Positions 51,797-62,644 of a stretch of 64,000 bases of DNA are shown one piece after another. The position numbers and the translations under genes were made by a program. The notes under the pieces are model-generated. The model saw only the letters and a list, made by a program, of their open reading frames with translations. It was not told the origin of the DNA and ran no database searches. Position 1 is the stretch's first letter, and each line of letters begins with the position of its first letter. Source of the DNA: Pseudolysinimonas_A sp049651805 (GTDB taxonomy: Bacteria > Actinomycetota > Actinomycetes > Actinomycetales > Microbacteriaceae); contig NZ_JBASCU010000011.1 in the NCBI RefSeq assembly GCF_049651805.1, positions 15,793 through 79,792 of the forward strand, given 5' to 3'.

Positions 51797-52834
51797 TCAA
51801 GTTTGCACGATCGTGACCGGCAGCGTGGAATCCGCGCCGAAGTCGCCCGAGGGCGGGTAGCCCTCAGCGACCAGTCGGGCCCCGAGAGCCGCAATCATCG
51901 CGCCGTTGTCGGTGCACAGCGCCAGCGGCGGGATGCGCAGGGCGACGCCCGCCTCGGCGGCACGCTGCGTCGCGAGGTCGCGCACCCGCGCGTTCGCCAC
52001 CACCCCGCCACCGAGCAGCAGCCGCGGCACCCCGAGGTCACGGCACGCGGCGATCGCCTTCGCGGTGAGCACATCCGCGACGGACTCCCGGAAGCCGGCC
52101 GCGACATCCGCGACGTTGAGGGCGTCACCCGACTGCTCGACGTGCCGGGCGACCGCGGTCTTGAGCCCGGAGAACGAGAAGTCGTAGCGATGCTTGTGCA
52201 GGTCTTTGGGATGCGTCAGGCCGCGCGGGAATCGGATCGCGCCGGGGTCGCCCTGGGCGGCCGCCTCGTCGATGCGCGGGCCGCCGGGATAGGGCAGGCC
52301 GAGCAGACGGGCGACCTTGTCGAACGCCTCGCCCGCAGCGTCGTCGATCGTCTCGCCGAGCAGCTCCACGTCGCTCGTGAGGTCGCGCACGAGCAGCAGC
52401 GAGGTGTGCCCGCCCGAGACCAGCAACGCGATCGTGGGCAGATCGAGCTCTCCCCCGTCGGCTCGCAGCAGGTCGGCTCCGACGTGTCCGACGAGGTGGT
52501 TGACGCCGTAGAGCGGCAGCCCGAGCGCGATCGCGAGCGCCTTCGCCGCACCGACACCGACCATGAGAGCGCCCGCGAGTCCTGGTCCGGCCGTCACGGC
52601 GACCGCGTCGAGGTCGTGCAACCCGACTCCCGCCTCGACGAGGGCCGCGTCGAGGGCAGGTCGCAGCGCCTCCAGGTGGGCGCGTGCGGCGACCTCGGGC
52701 ACCACGCCGCCGTACCGGGCGTGTTCGTCCATGCTCGAGGCGATGACGTTGGCCAGCAGTTCACGGCCGCGCACGATGCCGATGCCGGTCTCGTCACACG
52801 ACGTCTCGATGCCGAGTACCAGGGGCCCGGTCAC
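51797..52834 (-). CDS. tsaD: tRNA N6-adenosine threonylcarbamoyltransferase
   Basis: 345 residues. The ASKHA-fold protein transfers the threonylcarbamoyl group to A37 of tRNA. The start LGIETSCDETGI, metal-binding His pair in NHLVGHV and LLVSGGHTSLLLV are standard. It overlaps rimI by 4 bp. TsaB and TsaE partners are encoded just upstream. Confidence 0.98.
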   Translation of the reverse strand: MTGPLVLGIETSCDETGIGIVRGRELLANVIASSMDEHARYGGVVPEVAARAHLEALRPALDAALVEAGVGLHDLDAVAVTAGPGLAGALMVGVGAAKALAIALGLPLYGVNHLVGHVGADLLRADGGELDLPTIALLVSGGHTSLLLVRDLTSDVELLGETIDDAAGEAFDKVARLLGLPYPGGPRIDEAAAQGDPGAIRFPRGLTHPKDLHKHRYDFSFSGLKTAVARHVEQSGDALNVADVAAGFRESVADVLTAKAIAACRDLGVPRLLLGGGVVANARVRDLATQRAAEAGVALRIPPLALCTDNGAMIAALGARLVAEGYPPSGDFGADSTLPVTIVQT

Positions 52835-53304
52835 GTGAGGCTCGTCTCGGGTTCGGGCACCGCGAGGCGCATGATGACGGCGTCGATGCCACCCCGGTAG
52901 TACCTCGGCCGCACGGCGATCTGGGTGAACCCCAGTGCCTCGTACAGCGCCCGCGCTCCGGGGTTGTCGGCCCTCACTTCGAGGAAGATCTCGGCGGCGC
53001 GCCGGCGGCGCGCTTCGTTGACGAGCGCGAGCACGAGGGTGCGACCGAGCCCTCGACGTCGGGCGCGGTCGACGACGGCGATCGTCTGGATGTCGCCGTG
53101 GCCGCTGCCTTCCGGAGCGAGCAACCCCGCGTAGCCGTCGATCCCCCCGTCGTCGGCGACGGCGACCAGGTAGTACCCGTGCTCGCCCGCGATCTCGGAT
53201 GCCATCGTCGACGACGACCAGGCGTCTGCGGGGAACATGGCGTTCTCGATCGTCATGATCGGGTCGAGGTCGGCCGCCGTCGCACGGCGCAGCACCCAGT
53301 TCAC
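52831..53304 (-). CDS. rimI: Ribosomal-protein-alanine N-acetyltransferase
   Basis: 157-residue GNAT enzyme. The acetyl-CoA pyrophosphate loop is RARRRGLGRTL, and NPGARALYEALGF is the usual late motif. Overlaps both tsaD and tsaB by 4 bp; this gene triad is conserved in actinobacteria. Confidence 0.93.
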   Translation of the reverse strand: MNWVLRRATAADLDPIMTIENAMFPADAWSSSTMASEIAGEHGYYLVAVADDGGIDGYAGLLAPEGSGHGDIQTIAVVDRARRRGLGRTLVLALVNEARRRRAAEIFLEVRADNPGARALYEALGFTQIAVRPRYYRGGIDAVIMRLAVPEPETSLT

Positions 53305-53888
53305 TTCGGCACCGGCAGCGTCACGTCGGGCGCGCGCAGGTAGAGCGGCTCGGCGGGCCCGAGCGGGCGGCCGGTGGCGAGCAGCAGCTCGGCGACGAGG
53401 CCGAGGGATGCCGCGCTCACCGTCGGCGGGTCGAGCACCGGCACGCCGGGGTGGCGGCTCGCGATGGCGTCGAAACCGTCGCGCAGGCAGAGTTCGGGGC
53501 CCTCCAGGCGCACGGCGCTGGGGTCGTAGAGCGACCAGGCGACCTCGCGGCGGCGGGCGTCGGTGACGACCAGCACCCGTTCGGAGTGGCCGAAGGCGAT
53601 CGCGTCGTGCGACACGACCGGGTGCACCGGCGCTCCGATGCCGAAGGCGAAGGCCCGCGCAGCGGCGATGCCTACCCGCAGGCCCGTGTAGGGGCCCGGG
53701 CCCATGCCGGCGACGACGCCCGTGACGTCGCGCGGCTCGAGCCCCCCGTCGGCGAGTGCTGCGCGGAGCAACGTTCCGATCGCTTCGGCGTGGCGACGGG
53801 TGCCCGGTTCGTCGGCTTCGGCGAGCACCTGGCCGGCGTCGACGACGGCGACGCTGGTTCCCGCCGAGGTGTCGATCGCGAGCAGCAC
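53301..53888 (-). CDS. tsaB: tRNA threonylcarbamoyladenosine biosynthesis protein TsaB
   Basis: 195 residues. It is the inactive ASKHA partner that scaffolds TsaD. LLAIDTSAGTSVAVVD and GMGPGPYTGLRVGIAAA match the family. GTG 53888 starts the domain; the longer open frame upstream only reads through a REP element. A 56-bp gap containing that element separates it from tsaE. Confidence 0.95.
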   Translation of the reverse strand: MLLAIDTSAGTSVAVVDAGQVLAEADEPGTRRHAEAIGTLLRAALADGGLEPRDVTGVVAGMGPGPYTGLRVGIAAARAFAFGIGAPVHPVVSHDAIAFGHSERVLVVTDARRREVAWSLYDPSAVRLEGPELCLRDGFDAIASRHPGVPVLDPPTVSAASLGLVAELLLATGRPLGPAEPLYLRAPDVTLPVPK

Positions 53889-53915
53889 GGTCAGAAGCCT
53901 ATGCACTCCCCGTGT

Positions 53916-53950
53916 GGTTTCGACACGCCGCCTTCGGCGGCTACTCAACC
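53916..53950 (-). repeat. REP-like element between tsaE and tsaB
   Basis: On the reverse strand it reads GGTTGAGTAGCCGCC...GGCGGCGTGTCGAAACC, the same core as the tandem element at 27.7 kb. The tsaE stop codon (53945-53947) lies inside it. Confidence 0.9.
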
Positions 53951-54403
53951 ACCGAGGGTGGCATCCAGGCGCTGCCAGCGGGGGCCGTTGCCGGTGATCA
54001 CCACGTCGCGGGAGTCGTCAACGGCATCCCGGGCGATCGTGACATCGATCCACGACTCGGCGACGCCGTCGAGTTTGCCCGCGCCCCACTCGACGACGAC
54101 GATCGCCCCATCGTAGTCGAGGTCGAGGTCGTCGAGCTCGCGCGCCGTCGCGAGCCGGTAGGCGTCGACGTGCACGAGCGGCACGCCTGCGGCGGTCGGA
54201 TGCTCGCGAGCCAACACGAAGGTGGGGCTGGTGACGGCGCCTCGGGCACCGAGGGCGGCACCCAGCCCGCGGGTCAGCGTCGTCTTGCCCGCCCCGAGGG
54301 GACCGTCGAGCACGACCAGGTCTCCCGCCGACAGCAGGACGGCGAGGCGTGCCCCGAGCGCCTCCATCGCCTCGGCGTCGGGGATGCTCAGGCGCGTCGT
54401 CAT
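53945..54403 (-). CDS. tsaE: tRNA threonylcarbamoyladenosine biosynthesis ATPase TsaE
   Basis: 152 residues. The P-loop is DGPLGAGKTTLTRGLG, and VHVDAYRL and VVEWGAGKL are the family motifs. It powers the TsaBDE cycle. It overlaps alr by 4 bp. The final few codons and the stop fall in a REP-like element, so the native terminus may have been replaced. Confidence 0.96.
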   Translation of the reverse strand: MTTRLSIPDAEAMEALGARLAVLLSAGDLVVLDGPLGAGKTTLTRGLGAALGARGAVTSPTFVLAREHPTAAGVPLVHVDAYRLATARELDDLDLDYDGAIVVVEWGAGKLDGVAESWIDVTIARDAVDDSRDVVITGNGPRWQRLDATLGG

Positions 54404-55491
54404 CCTGCGTAGGTCCTCGGCACGCGAGCTCCGACCCGGGTGACGATCTCGTAGCCGATGGTGCCGGCGGCGCGCGCCCAGTCCCCCGCGCTCGGCGCAC
54501 CGGTCGCGGGGTCGCCCCAGAGCACGACTCGGTCGCCGATCGCCACCGGGTCGTCGCCGACGTCGACCAGGAACTGGTCCATCGCAATGCGACCGACCTG
54601 GGGGTAGGTCGTGCCGTGGATGGCCACCGTGCCGCGTCTCGAGGCTGCACGGGGCACCCCGTCCGCGTAGCCGAGCGCGACGAGCGCGAGGGTGGTCTCT
54701 CGGCTGGTGCGATCGATGAAGCCGTACGACATCCCGGTGCCGGCCGGCACGCGCCGCACCGCGGTGACGCTGCCCGCGAGTTCCATCACGGGTGTGAGGC
54801 CGAGCTCGGCGGGGTCGACTCCTTCGTCGTACTCGACTCCGTAGAGTCCGATGCCGAGCCGCACCAGGTCGAGCCGGGCGTCAGGGCGGGTGAGCGCCGC
54901 CTCGGTCGATGCGATGTGCCGCAACTCGGGATCGAGGCCGGCATCGTGCGCGGCGTCGATGAGTTCGGCGAAGAGCGCGATCTGGCGGTCGTCATCTTCG
55001 CGGGAGGTGTTGGACAGGTGCGAGAAGATGCCGCGCACGCGCAGCCGTCCGCCCCGTTCGTGATCGGCGGCGCGGGCGAAGGCCGAGATCGCTTCGGCGG
55101 AGGAGAAGCCATTGCGGCTCAAGCCGGTGTCGACCTTGAGCTGCACGGTCGCCCCCACGGCTGCGGCCCGCTCGAGCTGATCGACCGTGCTCACCCCGAG
55201 GTCGATGTCGCTCTGAGCGGCGGCGGCCGCGTCGAGGTCCGGCCCGTGCAGCCACGACAGCACCGGGGTCGTGATGCCGGCGGCGCGCAGCTCGAGCGCT
55301 TCACCGAGGTCGGCGACGCCGAGCCAGTCCACCCCCTCGTCGGCGAGCGTCCGGGCGACGCCGACCGCTCCGTGCCCGTACGCCTGCGCCTTGACGACCC
55401 CTAAGACCAGCGCGGGGGCCACCGCCGCCGTGAGCACCCGCAGGTTCGACCGCAACGCGGCGAGATCGATGCGGGCTTCCCTCAAGCTCAT
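54400..55491 (-). CDS. alr: Alanine racemase
   Basis: 363 residues. The PLP lysine K34 lies in VVKAQAYGHG (Gln where Asn is usual), and the catalytic Tyr is in GMSYGFIDRT (about 262). It produces D-alanine for peptidoglycan. ATG 55491 overlaps the acpS stop by 4 bp. Confidence 0.97.
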   Translation of the reverse strand: MSLREARIDLAALRSNLRVLTAAVAPALVLGVVKAQAYGHGAVGVARTLADEGVDWLGVADLGEALELRAAGITTPVLSWLHGPDLDAAAAAQSDIDLGVSTVDQLERAAAVGATVQLKVDTGLSRNGFSSAEAISAFARAADHERGGRLRVRGIFSHLSNTSREDDDRQIALFAELIDAAHDAGLDPELRHIASTEAALTRPDARLDLVRLGIGLYGVEYDEGVDPAELGLTPVMELAGSVTAVRRVPAGTGMSYGFIDRTSRETTLALVALGYADGVPRAASRRGTVAIHGTTYPQVGRIAMDQFLVDVGDDPVAIGDRVVLWGDPATGAPSAGDWARAAGTIGYEIVTRVGARVPRTYAG

Positions 55492-55880
55492 GCCGGTTCC
55501 TGAGTAGCCGGCTTCGCCGGCGTGTCGAAGGACTCCACGATGACCTGCGCGATGGCGACGCCCGCGTCGTGCGACATCGAGAGATGGATGTCGGTGATGC
55601 CGCGCTTCTCGGCGATCGCCGCCGCCGCGCCGGAAAGTCGCATCGAGGGGTTGCCTTCGGCATCCGACACGACCTCCATGTCGTGCCAAGTGACGGCGGT
55701 GGCATCGCCGAGGGCCTTCATGAGGGCTTCCTTCGCCGCGAATCGGCCGGCGAGCGAGCGCAGCGGAAGATCGCGTTCGCTGTGGGCGAACAGGCGCTCG
55801 CGGAGGCGAGGGGTACGCCCGACAGCCCGTTCGAACCGAGCGAGGTCGACGATGTCGATCCCGATCCCCGCTATCGCCAC
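55488..55880 (-). CDS. acpS: Holo-[acyl-carrier-protein] synthase
   Basis: 130 residues. AcpS adds phosphopantetheine to acyl carrier protein. Metal ligands are D9 (GIGIDIVDLARF) and the Glu in FAAKEALMKAL. The last 14 residues (SFDTPAKPATQEPA) extend beyond the usual end and are encoded by a REP-like element, so the C-terminus is probably a late addition. Confidence 0.95.
   Translation of the reverse strand: MAIAGIGIDIVDLARFERAVGRTPRLRERLFAHSERDLPLRSLAGRFAAKEALMKALGDATAVTWHDMEVVSDAEGNPSMRLSGAAAAIAEKRGITDIHLSMSHDAGVAIAQVIVESFDTPAKPATQEPA
55501..55529 (+). repeat. REP-like element within the 3' end of acpS
   Basis: TGAGTAGCCGGCTTCGCCGG followed by CGTGTCGAA: same flanks as the elements at 27.7 and 53.9 kb with a GCCGGC stem replacing GCCGCC. 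It lies wholly inside the acpS reading frame, 10 bp from the alr start. Confidence 0.85.
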
Positions 55881-55885
55881 CGGGG

Positions 55886-57736
<1,851 letters not shown>

Positions 57737-57766
57737 GAGACTCGATTCTATGTTTACCTGTCAGCG

Positions 57767-58711
57767 ATGTCCGACCCCGGCACTGCGCACAGCGGGTCCA
57801 CACCGTTCCTCGAGATTGATCGGGCGGAGTGGGCCGCGCTCGCCCCGTCGACCCCGCTGCCGCTGGGTGCCGGCGAGGTGGAGCGGCTCCGCGGGCTGGG
57901 CGACACGCTCGACCTCGCCGAGGTGGCGGAGGTCTACGTGCCCCTCAGCCGCCTGCTGAACCTGTACGTGGCCGGCGCCCTCTCCACCGGATCCGCCGTG
58001 CACGAGTTCCTCGGGCAGCCCGTGCGGCCGACGCCGTTCGTGATCGGGGTCGCGGGTTCCGTGGCGGTCGGCAAGTCGACGATCGCCCGCCTGTTGCGCG
58101 AACTGCTCTCCCGTTGGCCCGATACCCCGAGCGTCGAACTCGTCACCACCGACGGATTCCTGCTGCCGAACGCCGAACTCGCCCGCCGCGGCCTGATGGA
58201 GCGTAAGGGATTCCCCGAGAGTTACGACCGTCGCGCCCTGCTGAAGTTCGTGTCCGCGGTGAAGAGCGGAGCCGCCGAGGTACGCGCACCCGTCTACTCG
58301 CACCTCGTCTACGACGTCGTGCCCGACGAGCAGATCGTCGTGCGCCGACCCGACGTGCTGATCGTCGAGGGCCTCAACGTGCTGCAACCGCCCGCCTCAG
58401 GCCGCCTGGCGGTGAGCGACCTGTTCGACTTCACGATCTACGTCGACGCACGCTCGAGCGACATCGAGCGGTGGTACGTGGAGCGGTTCCTGCGCCTCCA
58501 GCGCGGAGCGTTCGCCGACCCCTCGTCGTACTTCCACCGCTATGCGGAACTGAGCGAAACCGAAGCCGTCGAGCGTGCCCGCCGGATCTGGAACGAGATC
58601 AACGGGCCGAACCTCGCGCAGAACATCCTTCCCACCCGCGCGCGGGCATCGCTCGTGCTGCGCAAGGGCGCCGATCACACCGTGTCGACGGTGTTGCTGC
58701 GTAAGGTCTAG
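57767..58711 (+). CDS. coaA: Pantothenate kinase, type I
   Basis: 314 residues. Walker A is GSVAVGKST (97-105), and the substrate-binding TTDGFLLPNAEL and SYDRRALLKF motifs match CoaA. First step of coenzyme A synthesis. It is divergent from glmS with 30 bp between starts. Its stop shares the 4-bp palindrome CTAG with the convergent gene's stop. Confidence 0.97.
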   Translation: MSDPGTAHSGSTPFLEIDRAEWAALAPSTPLPLGAGEVERLRGLGDTLDLAEVAEVYVPLSRLLNLYVAGALSTGSAVHEFLGQPVRPTPFVIGVAGSVAVGKSTIARLLRELLSRWPDTPSVELVTTDGFLLPNAELARRGLMERKGFPESYDRRALLKFVSAVKSGAAEVRAPVYSHLVYDVVPDEQIVVRRPDVLIVEGLNVLQPPASGRLAVSDLFDFTIYVDARSSDIERWYVERFLRLQRGAFADPSSYFHRYAELSETEAVERARRIWNEINGPNLAQNILPTRARASLVLRKGADHTVSTVLLRKV

Positions 58712-59163
58712 CCGGCGTCGGTGCCGACGCGCTCCAGCAGGAACACCGGGATCTGCCGGTCGGTCTTCTTCTGGTAGGCGGCGTAGGGCGGGTAAGCCGC
58801 CACCGAGCGCTCCCACCAGATCGCCTTCTCATCGCCGTGCACCTCGCGGGCGCGGTAATCGCGCTTGTCGGAGCCGTCCTGAAGTTCGACGAGCGGGTTC
58901 GCGACGAGATTGAAATACCATTGAGGATGCTGCGGTGCACCGCCGCGGGACGCCACCACCGCATAGACGCCGTCGTGTTCGACGCGCATGAGCGCCGTCT
59001 TGCGCAGTTTGCCGCTCTTCGCTCCGAGCGTCGTCAGCACGATGACCGGCATCCCGGTGTCGTACAGCGTCTGCGCTTCGGTGCCTCCGGACGCCTCATA
59101 CCGTTCTGCCTGTTTGCGAGCCCAGGCGCTCGTGCTCGGCGCGTACTCCCCCTGCAGCGGCAT
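58708..59163 (-). CDS. Deazaflavin (F420)-dependent nitroreductase family protein
   Basis: 151 residues of the Ddn/DUF385 family: VLTTLGAKSGKLRKTALMRV, and ASRGGAPQHPQWYFNLVANP, are the F420-binding core signatures. Substrate unknown. Presence hints that the organism may make F420, or the protein may have lost cofactor dependence. Starts and stops fit the family length. Confidence 0.9.
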   Translation of the reverse strand: MPLQGEYAPSTSAWARKQAERYEASGGTEAQTLYDTGMPVIVLTTLGAKSGKLRKTALMRVEHDGVYAVVASRGGAPQHPQWYFNLVANPLVELQDGSDKRDYRAREVHGDEKAIWWERSVAAYPPYAAYQKKTDRQIPVFLLERVGTDAG

Positions 59164-59166
59164 CCT

Positions 59167-60075
59167 CTAATCCAATCCGGTTCCGTACCTGTCGATCAAG
59201 TCTCCCTGAACCGTGAAGGTATAGCTGGCGGAGTAGTAGTCGTTTCCGAGGTAGACGCCGAACCGCGGCACACCGTCTTCGTCGGCGCGCAGCGATGGAT
59301 AGAGGGCGGTGAAGTCCGTCCAGCGGGTGTCGGCCTTCGCGCGTGCGACGAGGTCACCCACGATGGAGAAGTCGATCGTCGATGCGTCGAAGAGGCCGAC
59401 GACGGCGCCGCTGTACGGCCCCTGTTTGCTCGCACGTCCGTAGCGCCACTCGTACTGATCGGTCGTCGTCGCGCCCACGTACGTCGGTGCCTCGACAAGC
59501 ACATAGCTGTCGTAGAAGTTGACCGCGACGAAGTCGTAGGACCCGATCACCGCAGCGAGGTCATCGATGGCATCCTGCTGATGCAGCCCGGTGCGCATGT
59601 CGTTGCCGTCCCACCGGCCCTGGGCGATGTTCGTGACCGTCCACCCGATCGTGCGATACGCGGGGATCAAAGCCAGGGCGACGCCGGCCAGCACTAGCGC
59701 AATGGTGAGGGCCCGGCTCGCCCAGTGAACCGCTTCGCGCGGTCGCGGCTCCGGCATGTTCGCGAGTACCGCCGGGTCGAGCGGCTCCCCGTTCAGGGTG
59801 GCGCCGGTAGCAGGCACGGCCGTCGGCTCCGGGTTGAGCACCGCCTCGGTGGGGACCGGCCGGGTGCGCGTCGAGCCGATGATTCCCGGCACTGTCCCCG
59901 GCGCTGTGAGCTGCTGCTGCTTGCGCCGCCGGCTGCCGAGGAAGCCGGCCGCCGTCAGCAGAACCGGCAACCCCACCGCCCATCCGATCGTGTAGAGCGG
60001 GTCACCGGTGACGATCGCCCCGAGGATGCTGCCGATTACCGCGCCGGCGCCCAACACCAGCACGATGCGCACCAT
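59167..60075 (-). CDS. Membrane-anchored protein of unknown function
   Basis: 302 residues. Two N-terminal membrane segments (about 3-23 and 30-46), a Pro-rich linker, a third segment (about 120-142), then a roughly 160-residue exported C-terminal domain rich in Tyr and Asp. No family recognised. It sits between the F420-type gene (3-bp gap) and glmM. Confidence 0.75.
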   Translation of the reverse strand: MVRIVLVLGAGAVIGSILGAIVTGDPLYTIGWAVGLPVLLTAAGFLGSRRRKQQQLTAPGTVPGIIGSTRTRPVPTEAVLNPEPTAVPATGATLNGEPLDPAVLANMPEPRPREAVHWASRALTIALVLAGVALALIPAYRTIGWTVTNIAQGRWDGNDMRTGLHQQDAIDDLAAVIGSYDFVAVNFYDSYVLVEAPTYVGATTTDQYEWRYGRASKQGPYSGAVVGLFDASTIDFSIVGDLVARAKADTRWTDFTALYPSLRADEDGVPRFGVYLGNDYYSASYTFTVQGDLIDRYGTGLD

Positions 60076-60108
60076 GGCGGCGAGTCTAGAGTCCTCGAGG
60101 CCTCGGAA

Positions 60109-61482
60109 TCAGCTTTCGATCGACAGCCGCGAGCGAACGACCTCAGCGAGCTCCGCCGCGAGCGATTCCGCGGCGTCGGCATCCGCGGCCTCGACCATCA
60201 CCCGAACCAGTGGTTCCGTGCCCGACGGTCGCAACAGCACGCGTCCGGTGTCACCGAGACGACCCTCGACGCTGCGCACGGCTGCGGTGACTTCGGCGTC
60301 GGAGTCGAGCCGAGTGAGGTCGACGTTGCGAACGTTGACGAGAACCTGCGGATAGACGGTCATCACGGTCGCCAGCTCGGCGAGGCTCCGCCCGCTGCGC
60401 ACGACCTCGGCCGCGAGTTGCAGTCCGGTGAGCAGCCCGTCACCTGTCGTCGAGTGGTGCCGGAAGACGATGTGACCCGACTGCTCACCGCCGAGCGACA
60501 AGCCATGCTCGGCGATCGCTTCCAGCACGTAGCGGTCGCCGACCGCGGTCTCCAGCAGACGGATGCCGTGCTCGGCCATTGCGAGGCGCAGGCCGAGGTT
60601 GCTCATGACGGTGGCGACGAGAGTGTCGTCGGTCAGCATCCCCCGGTCGCGCAACGAGATCGCGAGGATCGCCATGATGCGGTCGCCGTCGATCACCTCG
60701 CCCGTGTGGTCGATCGCCAGGCAGCGGTCGGCGTCACCGTCATGCGCGATGCCCAGATCCGCCCCGAGTTCGAGCACTTGCTCGCGCAGGGGCCCGAGAT
60801 GCGTCGACCCGAGCCCGGCATTGATGTTGAGCCCGTCGGGGTCGTTGCCGATGACGGTGACGGTGGCTCCGGCGTCGGTGAACAGTTGCGGCGAGATGCC
60901 TGCCGCCGCGCCGTTCGCGCAGTCGATGACGATGTGGAGCCCGTCGAGCCGTTGGCCCCCGAGTGTGCCGAGCAGGTGCACGAGGTAACGGTCTTCGGCG
61001 TCGGCGAACCGGCGGATGCGGCCGACATCCGCGCCCGTCGGCAGCAGTTCGGGGCTCGCTAGGGCTTCCTCGATTCGGTCTTCGACCTCGTCGGGCAGCT
61101 TCGTGCCACCGTAGGCGAAGAACTTGATGCCGTTGTCGGGCGCCGGGTTGTGCGACGCCGACACGACGACCCCGAAGTCGGCGCCGATGTCGTCGACGAG
61201 GAACGCGACGGCCGGCGTCGGGATGACCCCCGCATCCAATACGTCGATTCCCGAGCTCGCGAGACCCGCGGCGACCGCGGCCGAGATGAACTCGCCCGAG
61301 ATGCGCGGATCGCGCGCGAGCACCGCCCGCGGGCGGCGTCCTTCGGCACGCCGACGCTCGGCGTGCCGACCTTGGGTCAGAACCGTCGCGGCAGCCTGCG
61401 CGAGGCCGAGGGCGAAGTCGCCGGTGATGACGTCACCGTTCGCGAGCCCCCGGACTCCGTCGGTGCCGAAGAGTCGAGCCAT
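60109..61482 (-). CDS. glmM: Phosphoglucosamine mutase
   Basis: 457 residues. Phosphoserine S110 in SASHNP, the metal loop DGDADR and the phosphate-binding loop RPSGTEP are all intact. It converts glucosamine-6-P to glucosamine-1-P for cell-wall synthesis. It is 19 bp downstream of rpsI and probably transcribed with rplM-rpsI. Confidence 0.98.
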   Translation of the reverse strand: MARLFGTDGVRGLANGDVITGDFALGLAQAAATVLTQGRHAERRRAEGRRPRAVLARDPRISGEFISAAVAAGLASSGIDVLDAGVIPTPAVAFLVDDIGADFGVVVSASHNPAPDNGIKFFAYGGTKLPDEVEDRIEEALASPELLPTGADVGRIRRFADAEDRYLVHLLGTLGGQRLDGLHIVIDCANGAAAGISPQLFTDAGATVTVIGNDPDGLNINAGLGSTHLGPLREQVLELGADLGIAHDGDADRCLAIDHTGEVIDGDRIMAILAISLRDRGMLTDDTLVATVMSNLGLRLAMAEHGIRLLETAVGDRYVLEAIAEHGLSLGGEQSGHIVFRHHSTTGDGLLTGLQLAAEVVRSGRSLAELATVMTVYPQVLVNVRNVDLTRLDSDAEVTAAVRSVEGRLGDTGRVLLRPSGTEPLVRVMVEAADADAAESLAAELAEVVRSRLSIES

Positions 61483-61501
61483 GAGCGCGAGCGCCCGAAG
61501 A

Positions 61502-61993
61502 CTAGCGCTTCGAGAACTGCGAGGCCTTGCGGGCCTTCTTGAGACCGGCCTTCTTGCGCTCGATCACGCGGGCATCCCGCGTGAGGAAGCCCGCCTTCTT
61601 GAGTGCGGGGCGGTTGTTCTCGCGGTCGATCTCGTTGAGCGAGCGGGCGATCGCGAGGCGAAGCGCGCCGGCCTGGCCCGAGGGGCCACCGCCGGTGATC
61701 TTCGCGATCACGTCGTAGCTGCCCGTGAGGTCGAGCACCTTGAACGGGTCGGTGATGAGCTGCTGGTGCAGCTTGTTCGGGAAGTACTCCTCGAGCGTGC
61801 GGCCGTTCACCGTGAAGGTGCCGGTGCCCGGGTTGATGCGAACGCGCGCGATGGCTTCCTTGCGACGGCCCACGGCTGCGCCGGGAACGTTGAGGATGCG
61901 CGGAGTGCGCGGCTCGACAGCCTGCTCGCTGGGAGTCTCGGTGCTGAACGAGGTCAGCACCTCGTCGGAAACGATGTCTTCGATCTTGGCCAT
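61502..61993 (-). CDS. rpsI: 30S ribosomal protein S9 (uS9)
   Basis: 163 residues. The last residues KKARKASQFSKR are the universally conserved tail reaching the P site. An N-terminal extension of about 35 acidic residues is usual in actinobacteria. It follows rplM by 13 bp. Confidence 0.98.
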   Translation of the reverse strand: MAKIEDIVSDEVLTSFSTETPSEQAVEPRTPRILNVPGAAVGRRKEAIARVRINPGTGTFTVNGRTLEEYFPNKLHQQLITDPFKVLDLTGSYDVIAKITGGGPSGQAGALRLAIARSLNEIDRENNRPALKKAGFLTRDARVIERKKAGLKKARKASQFSKR

Positions 61994-62006
61994 GGTTCCG
62001 GGGTCC

Positions 62007-62453
62007 TTACTGGGCGACCTGAGTCAGGGTGTAGGCCTTGGGCTGCTGCGCAGCATGCGGGTGCTCGGCGCCCGCGTAGACCTTGAGCTTCTTGATCTGG
62101 GCGCGGCCCAGCGAGTTCTTCGGCAGCATGCCGCGGATGGCCTTTTCGACCGCACGCGTCGGGTGCTTCTCGAGCATCTCGACGTAGGTCTGAGCCGACA
62201 GGCCGCCCGGGTAGCCCGAGTGGCGGTAGGCCAGCTTCTTCTCGAGCTTCTGGCCCGTGAGGGCGACCTTCTCTGCGTTGATGACGATGACGAAGTCACC
62301 CATGTCCATGTGCGGGGCGAAGGTGGGCTTGTGCTTGCCGCGCAGCAGGGCGGCGGCGTGGCTGGCCAGGCGACCGAGCACGACATCGGTCGCGTCGATG
62401 ACGACCCAGTCGCGCTGGATGTCCGCCGGCTTGGGGCTGAACGTACGCGTCAC
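62007..62453 (-). CDS. rplM: 50S ribosomal protein L13 (uL13)
   Basis: 148 residues. WVVIDATDVVLGRLAS and RAVEKAIRGMLPKN are signature segments. GTG 62453 gives the standard start (TRTFSPKPADIQRDW). The ribosome-binding site is weak (GAAGAAAG 13 nt away). A leader of about 130 nt precedes it. Confidence 0.97.
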   Translation of the reverse strand: MTRTFSPKPADIQRDWVVIDATDVVLGRLASHAAALLRGKHKPTFAPHMDMGDFVIVINAEKVALTGQKLEKKLAYRHSGYPGGLSAQTYVEMLEKHPTRAVEKAIRGMLPKNSLGRAQIKKLKVYAGAEHPHAAQQPKAYTLTQVAQ

Positions 62454-62591
62454 AGGAGAGACTGCTTTCTTCGAGGAGATCGTGAATCCCGCTCCGGTGA
62501 GCGTTCGCGGCGTGCTCTTCAAAGATGCAGTGGCGCGAACCCTGCGGTGGAGGGCTCGGATCGTCGCTTCCGGGGTGGAGGCAACCTCGTA

Positions 62592-62620
62592 AGACTAGTC
62601 CAGTGTCTGGTCGGGGTCAA
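62592..62620 (-). promoter_or_regulatory. Promoter of rplM-rpsI-glmM
   Basis: Reverse strand: TTGACC (62615-62620) and TAGTCT (62592-62597), spacer exactly 17 nt. Start near 62585 gives a leader of about 130 nt. The insertion sequence begins about 25 bp upstream of the -35. Confidence 0.65.
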
Positions 62621-62644
62621 ACGAGCGACGAGACTCACCTATAG

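Noticed and set aside
57737..57766. glmS ribozyme or riboswitch upstream of glmS
   Set aside because: Only 30 bp separate glmS and coaA starts, far too little for the ribozyme.
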